The notes: a model not told the origin generated them from the letters alone. 64,000 nucleotides of DNA from Austropuccinia psidii (GCA_023105745.1 JALGQZ010000002.1:40965997-41029996); one strand, 5' to 3'; counted from the first letter of the stretch, positions 36,965 to 50,438 are shown. Numbers and translations: made by a program.

Positions 36965-39511
36965 ATTTATGATCTGAACTTGGTGAAGTGCAGCACCTAG
37001 TCCATCCCCTGATGCATCAATATACAGTTTGAAAGGTAATTTGAAGTCTGGCATCAGTAAGAGTGGAGCAGTGGTCAAGGCTTCTCTTAGACACTCAAAA
37101 GCTTTGACTCTGTCAACAGTCATTTCAAGTACTGTGTCCTTGTCACACAATTTGTAAAGTGGTCTTGCTATGGATGCAAAATCTTTAATGTGTTGCCTGT
37201 AATATCCTGCAAAACCTAAGAATGACTGAATTTCCTTCTTATTCTGAGGCATGGGCTTTAGCAATACTGCTGCAACTTTGTTTTTGTCGATTCCAAGGGA
37301 AAAACCAGATACAACATGTCCTAGTGCTTCAAGTTCTTTAAATCCAAAATGACATTTCTTCAAGGAGATTTTCATGTTTACTGATTGCATTTTTGTCACA
37401 ACTCTGGACAATCTGTACATGTGCTCTTCCCAAGTCTTGGAACAGACAATAATGTCATCAATGTAAATGATTAACCATCCCTCTGAGAGTTCTTCAGGGA
37501 AGATTTCATTCATCATTATTTGGAAGTGTGAAGGTGCATTTTTGATACCAAAGGGCATACTCAAGTATTCATACACTCCACAATGAACAATAATTCTCAA
37601 GTATTTTCTTGCTCTTGGTGTCACCACATTTTGATGGAATCCTTTAAGGGCATCCATAGTGGTTATATACACTGCTTGAGATATTTGAGTAAGGGAAATT
37701 TGGATTTTTGGTATTGGGTATCTGTCTGGAACAGTGTAAGTGTTCAGAGCTCTAAAGTCCCCAACCATTCTGGATTTTCCATTATGCCATGCCACTATGA
37801 CTGGTGTAGTTATTTCTACTTCTTCATTGTGGCCTACTTTTCTTATTACACCAAGGTCCAGAAGTTCTTTTATATGAATTTCTAGAGCTTCTATTGATTT
37901 TGGACTTGCTGGATATGCAGGTCTTCTTAAGAGTGGTGGATAAGGTCTCTCAATGTTAAGAATGATGTCAACTTCATGACCAATAATTGCTCCCAGCGGT
38001 TCTTTGTCTGAAGCAAATGCTCCTCTGTGGTCATATAAAAGGGAGGAAAGTTCATTTTCTTGTTTATCAGTCAGATGAAGGCTTATTTCAGCCTCATTTA
38101 ACTGTTCAGATTTGAATTTCTCTAACTCTAAGCTGACTGGTGATACTTTGTTTATTGTAATTTGTCTTTTAAATGGTAAAAAGGCAAATTTTTGGCGCTT
38201 ATTGTCTCCAATAGTAAAGTATCTGTCTTTGTTATTATGTAAATCTATCCCATACATGATTAAATAATTATTTCCCAATATAAAATAGGTACTAGAGCAA
38301 TTTTCCATAACAACAAAGTTAACTGTGATTCTTAAATTCCCATTTATGTGTGGGAATATGAAATTGGTCTCAAAGTTTCCTAATGCTTTCATTGGGTTAA
38401 TTGCACTGTTGAATTTTATACCATCAATTGGTAACAATTGGTCTTCAAAATTTGGTACACAAGTCTTAAGAAAAGATTTTCCAACACAAGAGCAGAAGGC
38501 TCCTGGGTCAAGTAAAAATTTGGTGGGCTTGTTGTCAATCACCACTTCTGTTATACAGGAGTTACCAGCTGTATAACCTTTTCCCCTGTTTGGTTTTGTT
38601 TTCATAAGTTGTGCATCTTGAACTTTTGATAAATCAAGTTGACCATTGCTCAATTGTGGTAAGTGGGAATAAGATTCCATGATGTCAAAAGTTGCATTGA
38701 TATTTTCTATATCTTTTGAAGATTCAGAAAATATTGATGACTTATCATCTGAATTGTCTTCAATTATGTCATCTTTTTCAACATCAGGTTCCTTTTCAAT
38801 GTCAATTTCATTGATTTTCCCCCTTTTTGGACATGTATTTGCTAAATGGGTGGTGCTTTGGCAAATATGGCAGTTTCTGACTGTATCTGCAGATTTATAC
38901 TTAATATTACTAGAATTTTCTTTGGGGTTTTTGTCCACAGAATCTTTCCAAGGTGTATTAAACCTTGTTTTGAGATTCACCCTACTAGAACCAATTTTGG
39001 TTCTGGTGGTTACTTCCTCTAATATATTGATAATTTCTTCTGCTGAAGATTGTTCAGTAGTCCTGCTTTTGACAGCATGCTATAAGTCACCTCCACATTG
39101 TCTCAGAATCTTTTTATGGATCATAAATTCTGACATGTCTGGATATAATGCTGTTAATCTGTCTTTTTGTTGGCAAAACCATGGTAAATCTTTGTCTTTA
39201 TCAGCATTAAATTTGGCAGATTCAAAGGCTGTTTCAACTTTAAACCTCCAAGCATCATTTGCCCATTTGTTAATGATTTGGGTTTTCCACCAAGTCCAAC
39301 TCTGGTGTCCATGTGCTTGTCTTATTTTTATGTACCATCTGTGAGCTGATCTGGTAAACAAGGTGTTAAATCTGGCTGTTACCAATCTGTCTGGTAATTC
39401 AAAATCCTCTTTGATCATGTCAATACCTCTAATGAACTCCATATGGTCATACTCTCCTTCACCACTGAAGTGAGGCCATTCTTTAAGTTTTGGAACTTCT
39501 TTCAAGAGTGC
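36965..39511 (-). pseudogene. Middle part of element C: capsid, CCHC, protease, RT
   Basis: Continues from the gag part at 52.6-54 kb across F and runs into RNase H, where B interrupts it. The capsid (39511-39083) ends at a TAG stop (39080-39082) where D has a Glu codon. Beyond it a long open frame carries the knuckle [14 protein letters not shown] near 38840-38880. The protease core reads [12 protein letters not shown] where D has [11 protein letters not shown], so the DTG catalytic triad is lost. RT keeps YIDD near 37450-37465. Confidence 0.92.
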
Positions 39512-41622
39512 TGTGGAACTCCTTTTAGTGTGGGATTGGATAAGGCAGTCCTTGAGGGGGAAATCACAGGTAAACAGTTTTGAATTGCTGAATGATCCTG
39601 TAACCAAGGGTGCTAAGGTGTATTATCTGCCCCTCTGAATTTACTAAATAATCTCCCTATAGAGCTCACAAATCAATATTTAAAATTGTGGCTTTACAAC
39701 TAGAGAAGACTTTCAGCAGTCTCTATCAGAACTACTCAATTGTTAGATAAGTAACTTTTATGATTATTATATATATAGAAAATGGCTTAATACCACTATT
39801 TTATAGGTTAAAGGTAATATTTTAAATATAAATTTAAGTATTGATAATATATAATTATATAGATGTATGATATTTTAAACTATATGTGTTTATTTATATT
39901 TTTAGGTTAATTATTGATTATAAGGCTCATTAACAATATAATATATAGAATATACTTGATAGAATACTATAATGTTTTTCTTTTATTATAGAAGGGTGGG
40001 TTTATACATTTATTGATTTATTTTTTTAAGGGATCTTATGACCAATATAGTTAATAATACTTATTTGATAGGAATTTATATTCCTTAATGGATTAAGGAT
40101 TTAATAATGACAAGGATAAGATAGCTATTAATATTAACTCTAATAATAATAACTTCTTTGAAAAGTAATGTATGACTAATACTAAGATTTATTATGATAA
40201 TACTATTTATTCAATATTAAACTCTTTCATTAATACTGTAAATATTTTCTTTTATCAATAATTTCTGACTACTAATATATATTATGATAATACTATTTAT
40301 TAAATATTAAACTCTTTCATTAATACTGTAAATATTTCTTTTATCAATAATTTCTGACTACTAATATATGCTTCTGAGCTTTGCTACTGAGCTTTATAAT
40401 TTTATTTTGCTAGTTATCCTACTAGAATAGGGATGGATGGATCCTTTAGATTGAGGATTAGATTTCCATTTAATGGGAAATACTTCCATGAGCGTGGGGG
40501 AAAATGAGGGAGAAAGACCCTCTATTTATATTCTTTGGGCCCTCCATAGAGGCACTCAAAAACAGGGGACTTAGAAAAATTTTACCTTGAGGTATTTTAG
40601 CTGGTGAGTGTTTTTGAAATGGTGTCATTTGATAAAGATATTGCACCATATGTTTGGATTATTGCATCATTCTGAACTTTGTTGATGTTTATGCACAGCC
40701 TTGAGCTAATTTTGCTGGTGAGTAATTTTGAGATGGTGTCATTGGATCAAGATATTGCACCATATGTTTGGTATATTGCACCATATTTTAAAACTTTACT
40801 TTTAATTAATCAAACTTTAATATTATCATGCACAGCCTTGAGGGAATTTAGCTGGTGAGTAACTTGGAGATGGTGTCATTTGGTAGAGATATTGCACCAT
40901 ATGTTTGGTAAATTGCATCATTTCCTGAGTGATTATGTAATCTGAGGTGTTTTTTCTGGTGATTATTATGTTGGATGGTGTCATTTGACTTGATTATTGC
41001 ACCACGTATTTGGTCAATTGCACCATTTTTCATTCTTTTGAATATGTAATCTTATTAAAGTTTATTTGGTGTTACTTTGGATATGAGTTGATTTAGTACA
41101 ATTATTGTATCATTTGTTTGTATTATGTTTGGCCATTCATGGAATTCTTTCAAGCTTATATGGAACTTTCTATGCATGAAGTTAATTAAGTTTTGATTCA
41201 GTTCCATCTTTTTATACAATGGATGTGTATTCATACTTTTTTAGTTGATCTTATTACATAAAATCCATTTTGGTGACTGTAATTCTTAGTAATCTAATGT
41301 TTTTTGTGGCTTTAGGGTTTCTGTCTGTATTAAACCAAACTTTTTTTGTTTTTGTGAAGGCTATTTGTAAGCTATCCTGTATATATCCATATAGTTTAAT
41401 CAACTGTTTAATTATTGAATTATGGAAATCTTGAGGTTATTTCTATACTGAAGGCTAAAATATTCCTTTATTCAATATTATCCATGTTACTATTTGACTT
41501 ATGTGATTGTGAAAGTTTCTTTTGAGCTGATATATCCTAAATTGACAATTTAAGTTTTGAGATTTTGAGATTTTCACCCTCAATGTGCTTGAAGCTGGCC
41601 CAGACAGGTATGGAATACCACA
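39512..41622 (-). repeat. 3' LTR of element F (2111 bp)
   Basis: Collinear with 50533-52622, with roughly 2% mismatch in the parts compared. A 21-bp stretch near 40765 is missing from the other copy. Confidence 0.93.
40600..41040 (-). repeat. Four repeats of about 105-137 bp in the F LTR
   Basis: Plus-strand units start CTGGTGA at about 40601, 40715, 40852 and 40956. Each contains GATGGTGTCATTTG and then TATTGCACCATATGTTTGG. The same array occurs in the other LTR at about 51620-52030. It lies beside the TATA box on the upstream (sense) side, so it could be an enhancer array. Confidence 0.85.
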
Positions 41623-41635
41623 TCTCCCTCTCCAT
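41623..41635 (-). promoter_or_regulatory. Polypurine tract of element F
   Basis: Sense strand GGAGAGGGAGA directly before the 3' LTR. Confidence 0.8.
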
Positions 41636-42079
41636 TTAATGCTGTCCCCAGCATTCCAGGTTAAAGCACATTTAGACATTATTTTATCATTTGATCATTA
41701 TTTCATTATTGTAATTTTCTCATATTTTCAGGAATTTCAAGTTTCCTTCATAGCTCTTCATCTTTGATGCTTGTTTATTTCTCCAATATTAATATCAATG
41801 AGCTTCATTTGAGGCTCATGAAGATTTCCATAAATTTCAAATATTTTCAGTATTCAGGTATTGCAATTCCTTTGATCATTCAATATGTTGAGAGTTTTTT
41901 TTTATTTTTCCAATGAGTATTCTAGATTCATCTTCTTCTTAATCTTGACAATTCATCTGAAAGATATTTCCTTATTTAATAGTTCTTTCCCCTTATTTAT
42001 TGCTTTAAGGTTAGTCAATCCTGTCTTTTAATGTCATACAAGGACAGTCCTTTGTCATTATGAGCAAAGTATGCAGTTT

Positions 42080-42923
42080 AGGGTCATTCTTAGGACCCTC
42101 CTGAGTCCTATTTGTTGGATATAATGGTTCAGGGGCTATCTATTATTATCATTTGACTCTTTGTCTTAGATATTGATAAAAATGAATTTTTGAGATAATA
42201 AAAAGGTTTGATAAACTTTCTTTCTTCAAATTGGTATGATCTTGGAATTCTTCAATTGAAACTGAATTCTTAAATTCTGAGGGCTGCCTTCATTAGAATT
42301 CTTCTATGTTATTTTTTATGTATTTTTTTTGCATGTTTTAATGAATTTATGATTTAACTGTATTACTGGGGGTTTGAGCCCCCTCTCCATTTTTATTTAT
42401 GTAAATCCTTTCTTTTGGGATGATTTTCTATAAATGGAGTGTTGATTTTTGGATGATTTTTTATTTATTAGTACTGAAGTTTTTCTATTTATGTTGATTA
42501 TTTTTTTTTGTTGAATCTTTTGTAGTCTATGTTATATATATGAATACTGTTTTTTTATCTTTTGAAGTATAAATTTGGAGTTGTGAATCCAATAATTTTT
42601 TTAGGGTAATATTGAGATACTTAAAATAAAAAAATTCAGTTTAAGGGTATGGTGGTAATGAATATTTTTGAGGAGTATGATAGGATTATGATTAGAAATT
42701 GAGTATTAATTGAAATAAATGATAATTAGAGGAATAATTTGCCATTTTAGGTCATGGGGGACCAGTTTCTTTAAGCTCCACTATAATTAATCCCAAAGTA
42801 AGGTTTAAAGTTTATGTGGTCATTAATATCTTTATAGAGTATCATATGAATAGAAATAAAGTATCAATTAAAATAAATAATAAGTAAAGAAATAATTTTC
42901 CAGTTTAAGGTCATGGAGGACCT
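42080..42923 (-). repeat. Three dispersed copies of the conserved hairpin motif
   Basis: Plus-strand hairpins are AGGGTC/GACCCT at 42080-42099, GGTC/GACC at 42750-42763 and AGGTC/GACCT at 42908-42923. In each, the sense strand then reads TAAACTG or a close variant (TAAAATGG at 42.75 kb). The stems differ from the GGCC stems at 46.3-46.8 kb but pair perfectly. Confidence 0.7.
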
Positions 42924-43729
42924 GCTTGTTTAAGGTCCTACTATAATTGTCCTTGTGATAAATTGTATAATTGATGTGGTCATGAGTATTTGTTTTTATT
43001 ATTATTGTTCTTTCTACATATACTGGATCTTTTCATTTACTTCATAATATTAATCTTCATATTCCACAGAGACTTGTATATTTGTATATTTATTAATTTT
43101 TAATATTTATAACCACATTTTCTTCTAATAGCTAATTGTATAGGCTTGATTAAATAATAATGAATAAGTGAGTTTTCAGCTATATTAAAATAAATTTATT
43201 GATTTTGTAATTTGATTTTCTTTTGTTTTTATGATGCTATTGTCACTATTACTATTTATTTTCAATATTGTCATTTTTTATAATACTGAAGGATCTAATT
43301 CTAAATTATAATTATTTGGCATTGACTATATTATCATTATACACCTATAGCTTTAATATTTTTTTTGATTTTATTCATGTTATCATACATATATATTGTA
43401 TATTATTTAATATATATTTCTTATTTTTTTTGTAACAATAATAAAGAATAATAATAGTTATATATATATATATATATTGAAAAATAAGACACAATTCTGT
43501 TATAATGAAATGTTATTTCTTCTGAATGATTAAGTTTTAATTTTATCTTATTTTTTATTTTTTTTTTTAGTCTTTATTTTTTTATTTTTATTTTATTATT
43601 TTTTTGATACTAAGTATAATATTACTGTCAAGCACATCACTGTAATATTTTTTTGTTATTTTTTTTTATTTTTTATTTTTATTTTTATTTTTTTCTGCAA
43701 TTCTTATTTCTTTATTTATTTTAATACAG

Positions 43730-44560
43730 TCTATCAGATCTTCTGTATTGTAATGTCCTGTACTGTAAAGTGCACTTCATTTTATATCGCAATTGTTTTT
43801 TTTGTTTTTGTTTTTATATATATATATTTATTTTAGTATAGTAGATAAGATTTACAGTACTGTACTATACTGTACAGTTGTACTTTGTACTTGATTTTAA
43901 ATCGCGAGTGTTTTTTTTTAATGATTCTATGTTTTTTATAGTAGAGTGCTGTACAGTTACAGTACCGTACATTAGTTCAATTTTCAGTACTGTATTATAT
44001 TTTATATCACAATTGTTTCTTTTTTATTTTTTTATATTTTTTTCTTTGTTTTTATTTATTTCTATGCAATGATTTTTTTTAGTACAGTACAGTAGCATAA
44101 CTGTACTGTACTCTTTTTTTTAATCGTGAATGTTAGTTTTTTTTATTTAATTGCACCAGCATTTTTTTTAATTTGAATTTATAATAATATCTTTTTTTTT
44201 ATTTAATAATATATTTTTTTTATATTGTTATGTTTCTTCTAATTGTAATTTGAATCGCATGAAGGGCTTTATATATATTTTTTTATTATGATCTTTGTTT
44301 TTTTTTTACTACAGTAAGTTGAAATAGGTGTGCAGTAAAGTACAAACTGATCTGTACTGTGTGTTTGTTTTTGATTGCAACTGTTTTTTTTATGATTTTA
44401 TATTTTATTCATGTTTTTTTGTTTTAAATTTTTATAATACTTTTTTTTAAGTTTAATTATATTATTATTATGCTTTAATATGTTGAACAGGATATTAATC
44501 TGTACTTTACTGTATTTCAAAGGTAATCGCAAAGAGGCTTTTTTGTATTTATTATTATTT
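43730..44560. repeat. Degenerate array of GTAC/TACAGTACTGTA palindromes
   Basis: Clusters such as TACAGTACTGTACT (near 43853) and GTACAGTACAGTAG (near 44081) recur. They are each followed by a T-run and often by an AATCGC- or ATCGCGA-like patch (43785, 43900, 44126, 44525). Spacing is irregular, about 90-200 bp. Confidence 0.6.
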
Positions 44561-46261
44561 AATACATTAGTGTGTTGTAAAGTGAAAACTCTACTATTTG
44601 TGTAATTCCAACTTTTTTTTTTTTTTTAGCAAAAGATATTTCAATTTATTTTATTTTTTTTTTAGATTTGTTTGTATTTATTAATGATTGTTTATATTTA
44701 TTTATTTATATTTATTCACTATTTATGTATTATTTATCTATGTTTGTTTATTTGTTTCTATTTACTTTTATTTGTTTAATTATTTTGTTTCATTCCATTT
44801 TTATTTGTATTCATTTATATTTATTTTTATTTATTTATTTTAATTTATTGTTTATTTATATATTATTTATCTATGTTTGTTTATTTTTTTTCCATTTATT
44901 CTTATTTGTTTAATTATTTTTTTTACTTTTTTTGTATTTATTTGTATTAATTTGTTTACTTGAATTTTCGTTTGTATTTATTTATATATTTTTTTATTTA
45001 TTGATATAAAATTTTAATTTAAGATAAAGGAAACTTTAAAATTAATTAAAAAGATAAATTATAAAATAAATTAAGCCTTAAAATTAATTAAAGATTAATT
45101 AAAAATTAAATTAAACCTAAAAAAATGCAAGGGAACAGCATTTAATGTTGTTTTTAGTGCTATGAAGGCCAAGTTGTGGGTGAGCCAAAGATTCTTTTCT
45201 TCAATATAAAAGGAGCTACTTTTCCAAGATTCTTCTCCAATTTCTCTTCCCATAATTATTTTATTATGATTCTTTTTTTATTCATTATCTTATTAATTTG
45301 AATATTATTTTAAGTTATTACTATTTTTATAAAGTGATATTAAGGAATAAAATATGTAGGGTCAACCTGGCCAGTTGCCTCTATGTATTTGTTTTTTAAT
45401 TAACCTTGATAATATCTATAAAAATATATATTCATGGTAGAAATGTTATTCTGAATATTATAACATTGAATCCATAAGGTGATTTATATTTATCAATTAT
45501 TCAGGGACAAATCCCTTTAACTATAGCTCTCATTTTATTTATTTACTTTGACATTATAATGTTTTCATACCATTATCTAATAATATTCATATGTGTTAAC
45601 ATTATTTTGATATAAATAAGTAATGCTATTAAATTGAAATAATATTTGGTTTAAGTATTATTTATTTATTTGGATTATATATCATCCCTTATAATGTGAT
45701 ACTTTTATATTATTGTATTATTAATATCATGACACTATGATATATCTAATATTGAATCATTAATTTAATTGTGTCTTTTTTCTTTGGGTTTTTTTTTGCT
45801 GTATCTTTATATTTGTTTTTTAGCTTTTCATTTTCATTTTAAATCAAGGGGGGGTTATCAGTCTCTTTTTTTTATTAATTTTTTTTAGAGAAATAAAAAA
45901 AATTAAAAAATTAAAAAATATTAAAAAACCAAAAAAAAACCTAAATTCAAAATCTGGTAACCCTTCCTTGAGAGTTGGGTTGTGTATTTTCTTGTGTGGG
46001 TGTGTATACTTCATTTATGTGTATGCTGTTTAATGTTTTGTTTGGACCTCCTTTTAATATTCCTGTATACTAAAAGGACTGTTTTTTTTTGTTTTTTTTT
46101 GGTAACCAGTGGTTATTGAAGTTTTCTAGATATACCTAATCTTTTATTTTTATTCTTTGTTAATTGTTCATTATTATAATACTTCTTTTGAATTTTCAGT
46201 TTATTTATTTTGGCTAGGAAATCTTTACATCTTCACTTTAATATTAAAAATTTATTATTAT

Positions 46262-46790
46262 AAGAAAATTGGGTTGCAGTTTAAGGCCATGCTGGGCCAA
46301 TTATGTATAATTGTTCCTTGCATGTGTTGAATTTATTTTTGATATCTTGATTTATAATAAAATAAGAGAAATATTAAGTAAATAGTTGAATTGCAGTTTA
46401 AGGCCATGCTGGGCCTAATATGTATCATTGGTCCTTGCATGTGTTAATATATTTTTCTTGATTTCTTGATTTAAAATAGAATAAGAGAAAGAGTAATAAA
46501 TAGCTGAATTGCAGTTTAAGGCCATGCTGGGCCTAATATGTATCATTGGTCCTTTAATGTGTTAATTTTTTTGTTGATATCTTGATTTATAATAAAATAA
46601 GAGAAAGATTAAGTAAATAGTTGAATTGCAGTTTAAGGCCATGCTGGGCCAATTATGTATAATTGGACCTTGCATGTGTTAATATTTTTTTTGATGTTAT
46701 GATTTAAAATAGAATAAGAGAAAGAGTAATAAATAGCTGAATTGCAGTTTAAGGCCATGCTGGGCCTATTATATATAATTTCTCATTATT
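46262..46790 (-). repeat. Five tandem 117-bp repeats carrying a GGCC hairpin
   Basis: On the plus strand each unit contains GCAGTTTAAGGCCATGCTGG and then GCC, with stems starting near 46285, 46401, 46519, 46637 and 46752 (spacing 116-118). On the sense strand this is GGCC-CAGCAT-GGCC followed by TTAAACTGC, the same motif as in the element I array. The stretch lies just beyond the Gag-protease stop. Confidence 0.9.
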
Positions 46791-47012
46791 ATTACTATTA
46801 TTATATATATTTATTCATATATATTGATACTTTTACATTGAAAAGATGAAACCAAAACCTTTATTTCAAAACTCTTTTTTTTATATTTTATATTTTCTTT
46901 TTTTTTATATATTTTTATATCTTTTTTTATATTTTTTTTATGTTTTTTTTATATTTTTTACTAACACCCTTCTTTATAAAATAGGAAATATATTGAAAAT
47001 AATATAGTGAAT

Positions 47013-50000
47013 TTATTGAAATATCAGAGGAATATCTTCAGGTTTGTCTCTGAATTTAATTGTTGTTTCATAAAGCTTATTTTTGTGTTTAATATTTGAG
47101 TGTTCACTTTTTTCATTTATCATATGTCCTGTGCAGTCATTACTTTGGGTTAAATATTGATATTGCTGTTTCAAATGGTTTTTTAATCTCTGTCTTATTT
47201 TCTTATTCTTGGTCATCCAAAGATAATTTCTATCTTCTTGACTGTGTTTATCCTTTTTTTTTTCTAACTTTTTTGTTTTAGTTTTACTCAATCCTTCATA
47301 CCAATTGACATCCTGAGGTAAGAATTGATTTTCTTGACTTAAAACGTTCTTTATTATATTACAAGTGAAATTACTGAGAGGCTTCAGATTGATGTAGCCT
47401 TCCCAAGGAAATTCCTGTTCAGTAAGTAACCCTTTTGTTTCATCTTCTCTCTCTTTTGGCTCATTACAATCTTCAAGCTTTGAAGATCCACAAGCTTCCA
47501 TTCCTTTTGGTGGGTCTTCTCTCCATCCAACCTTTTGTGGTGAACAAATTGGTAAACAAAGTCTTCTACCATCTGGCTCTATGTAGCTAAATATTTCACC
47601 CTTCTGTTGAGAAAAGTCTAGTCTAATATTATTATCTGCAAGGAAAGGTCTTCCAAGTACTGTATGCATTGCTCCTCTTGCTACAAAAAGGTGTATATTT
47701 CTTTCCTCCCCAGTAGCCATAGTAATTGGGGTAAATTCTGCTAATCCAACTATTGAAGTACAATGCCCACCAATTCCCCTCAGGTTCATGTTAAGACATC
47801 TTGTTGTTAACCCTGCTTTTACTGCTATATCTTCTGGTATTATATTCAATTCAGAGCCTGTATCAACTAAAGCCATGATTTCATATCCTTCTTCTCCAAC
47901 ATAGACTTGCATAAATCCCAATGGGCAGGGATAATGTAATTTAGGTGCTTCATATTCTCCCAAATGATGATGTATAAGCTCCACTTGAATATCTTTTGTG
48001 TCAATTGAGCTTATTGAATTCTTTTCTTCATCTGACCAATTTTTTAATTGATTGATAAATTGAGGTGATATGGCCAAGATTTGTTCCAAAGTAAGGTTAA
48101 TCTTCTGTTCTAAGACTTTATTTATAATTTGGGTCATAATTTTTTGGATATCTTTCTTTTCTTCCTTAATAATATTTTTATTGAGGTCAATTTTAGTTGG
48201 TTCTATGATATTTTCAATATTGTCATTGTGGCTTTTCTTAACAAGTCCTTCCTCTTCATCTTGAACTTTATGCTTCTTGTATTTTGTTGGGATAATTGTC
48301 TTTTTTTCTGTTTTTGTATCATCCTCAATATATGCTCCAGGTATGTTTTGCTTTTTCATGATAGCTTTTTCCACCTCTTTTGAATGTGATCTTATATTTT
48401 CTTGAATTGGGTTCTCTTGTCTTGCAGATCTTTGTTTAGTGCTTCTTAGCCCATGATTGCTTGAAAAGGGATCATTCACTGAAGATATTATAGGTGGTTG
48501 CCAATTTCCCCAATCTTCAACTGTAGCTATGGCTGCTTTAGCCTCTTCCTTCTTTAACTCTATAATATTTGGTTCTTCTATCTTTGGCTTTGAAGCTGTA
48601 GCTGATTTTTCCATTGATTTTTTTGCTAGTTCTGCCTGTTCCTTTGCAAATTCTCTGACTAATTCCCTAGGACATACTGAGCTTTCATATGGTATTCTTT
48701 GGAAATTTGGAAAAAGGAAGGAATTTCCTTGTTTCCTTACAATTCTTTTCTCCATATCTTCATTGAAGTGTGAACACCTTTCTAATGTATGTGTATTTTC
48801 AAAGCAATAATGACATCTCATTGGACGCCTTGGAAATAATTGCGCAGGTTGATAAGGTATATGACTTGAAGAAACTGGTGGTAAGTTATCTCTTTGCTTG
48901 TAATTTTGATTAAAGGGCTGGTAGCTTTGCTTTTGGGGTTTATAGGACTCTTTCATTCCTTTAAGATGATCTAATACTTCTCTTAGTGGCTCTTTCTCTT
49001 TGAAAATCTCCCTTTGAGGTTGTGCCTTACTTGGTGTATTGACCTTTTTGGAAAGCTCCTTAGCTTGTTGTAAAACCTCCTCTAAGGTATCTTCTTCAAA
49101 TCTAACTTTCTCTTTTGGTTTAATATTGAATTCTTGTTGGGAAAATTCTTTTCCTTTAATTAAGAATTTGGCTTGCAAATCTTGTTCAATGTATTATTTT
49201 AGAACTTTAAATTTTGGTATGATATATCCACCATCTCTGGCTTGCACCATTACTTTGTCTTTTATCATTTCTCTGTAAATTGAACCTTGAACTTCTAGGG
49301 AAAGGCTAGCCAGAATTTCCTGATTGTGGTTCACTTCCCCTTCAATGTATTCATATCTTCTGAGATATGTGATGATTGATTCATATTCTCCAATGAATTT
49401 CCTATACTGAGTAATATTATTAATTCCACCTCTCTGCTGTGTTCTCTCAAAAAGAGAATTGATTGAGGAAATCCTGTATCTTCTTCCAGGCTCAACTGCT
49501 CCCCACTTTCTTATCATATCAATCTTTAGTTGCTCCCAATCACCACTCTCATATCCAGGCATTCCTTCAATATGGTAGCTTATTTCTTCATCTCTTGTCC
49601 AAAATACTATTTGTCTTGCTATGTCTCTTCCACTGGCACCTTCAATTTCAGCTATACTTTCTACTTTTTTAATGAATATTTCTACTTCTTTTCCTTCAAA
49701 CCAAAGGTTATAATCCCTGGCCTTTATTTTGACTATGGGTCTTATTTCTCTGGATAATTGTTTCTGTAATGGGCTTGGGTGAGTTGGTGTGGATACAAAT
49801 ACTCTTCTTTGAGCATTCTGTGATCTTTGTTCTGTTACTGGGGTAGAGGTTGCTCTAGGAACAGGTGTTGGTGATATTGGTGACTCTTCAGGTCTGACAT
49901 GTCTTGGTAATGTGGATTCAATTGGACTACCTCCAGGGGTGAAGGTTGTTGACTGTTTTCTCTTTCCTTTCTTTTTACTTTGGGTTAACAATAAGTCCTG

Positions 50001-50123
50001 CATTTGATTCATCAAACTCTGTATCTGTACAGTTTGATCTTCTTCATCACTTTCCTCTACATACTGTTCTTCCACAGTATCTTCGGGCAATGGTGGTAAA
50101 TCAGATGTTGATGGTTGATTCAT
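47013..50123 (-). pseudogene. Gag-protease polyprotein of element F, one internal stop
   Basis: Encodes a capsid precursor and an aspartic protease. The reading from an ATG at 50123 has a Gln-rich N-terminus, a capsid-like domain (about 49750-49200), a knuckle CHYCFENTHTLERC near 48770-48810, and a protease core ALVDTGSELNII near 47850-47880. It ends in a charged tail with no RT or integrase. A single TAA (49194-49196) replaces the Leu codon present in H; the reading continues in the same frame. Otherwise it is open for over 1000 codons, which makes readthrough or a recent mutation possible. The frame stays open upstream to about 50395 without an ATG, so the true start may lie there or depend on splicing. 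Confidence 0.88.
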
Positions 50124-50404
50124 GTCTACTTGATAAACTATGCCTTCAAATTCCTTTTGGGAATATTTTTTCTTCTTTGATTCTTGAATGAGCTTGAAGA
50201 AAAACTTTCTTAATTCTTCTTTCTCTTTTTTCTCTGTTCTTGGGGTTGAAATCAGTAGTCTGTGATCTGTGGGTGTTTTATTTACAGGTGTCCTGTTTCC
50301 TTTAATAGGGTAATAATAATGGTATGATTGAATAGAAGATTTTGATGATGACGATGATGATTGTCTTGATTCAGCTCTGTTTTCTGATTCCAGGTTGGTT
50401 AATC

Positions 50405-50405
<1 letters not shown>

Positions 50406-50437
<32 letters not shown>

Positions 50438-50438
50438 T
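50406..50438. repeat. TTA trinucleotide microsatellite
   Basis: About eleven TTA units, in the leader of element F. Confidence 0.95.

Larger units (their letters stand above)
41636..47012 (-). other. Noncoding internal region of element F (5.4 kb)
   Basis: There is no frame with recognisable protein content on either strand; the plus strand is very T-rich, so the sense strand is A-rich. It contains three single hairpin motifs (42080-42923), an array of GTAC palindromes (about 43730-44560), long TTTATTTA-type simple sequence (44590-45010), and five 117-bp tandem repeats bearing the hairpin (46262-46790). An autonomous element would have pol at this position. Confidence 0.8.

Noticed and set aside
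39512..39607. An apparent gag start within the F LTR (Met near 39607)
   Set aside because: It is read-through of LTR sequence into element C; the real C reading arrives from 52623 once F is removed.
44660..45000. Open frames rich in Phe, Leu, Tyr and Ile in T-rich DNA
   Set aside because: These are products of TTTATTTA simple sequence without any protein-like conservation.
46262..46790. Regular repeats that could suggest a CRISPR array
   Set aside because: Units of 117 bp repeat over their full length without unique spacers, lie inside a fungal retrotransposon and include the hairpin found elsewhere; this is tandem duplication.
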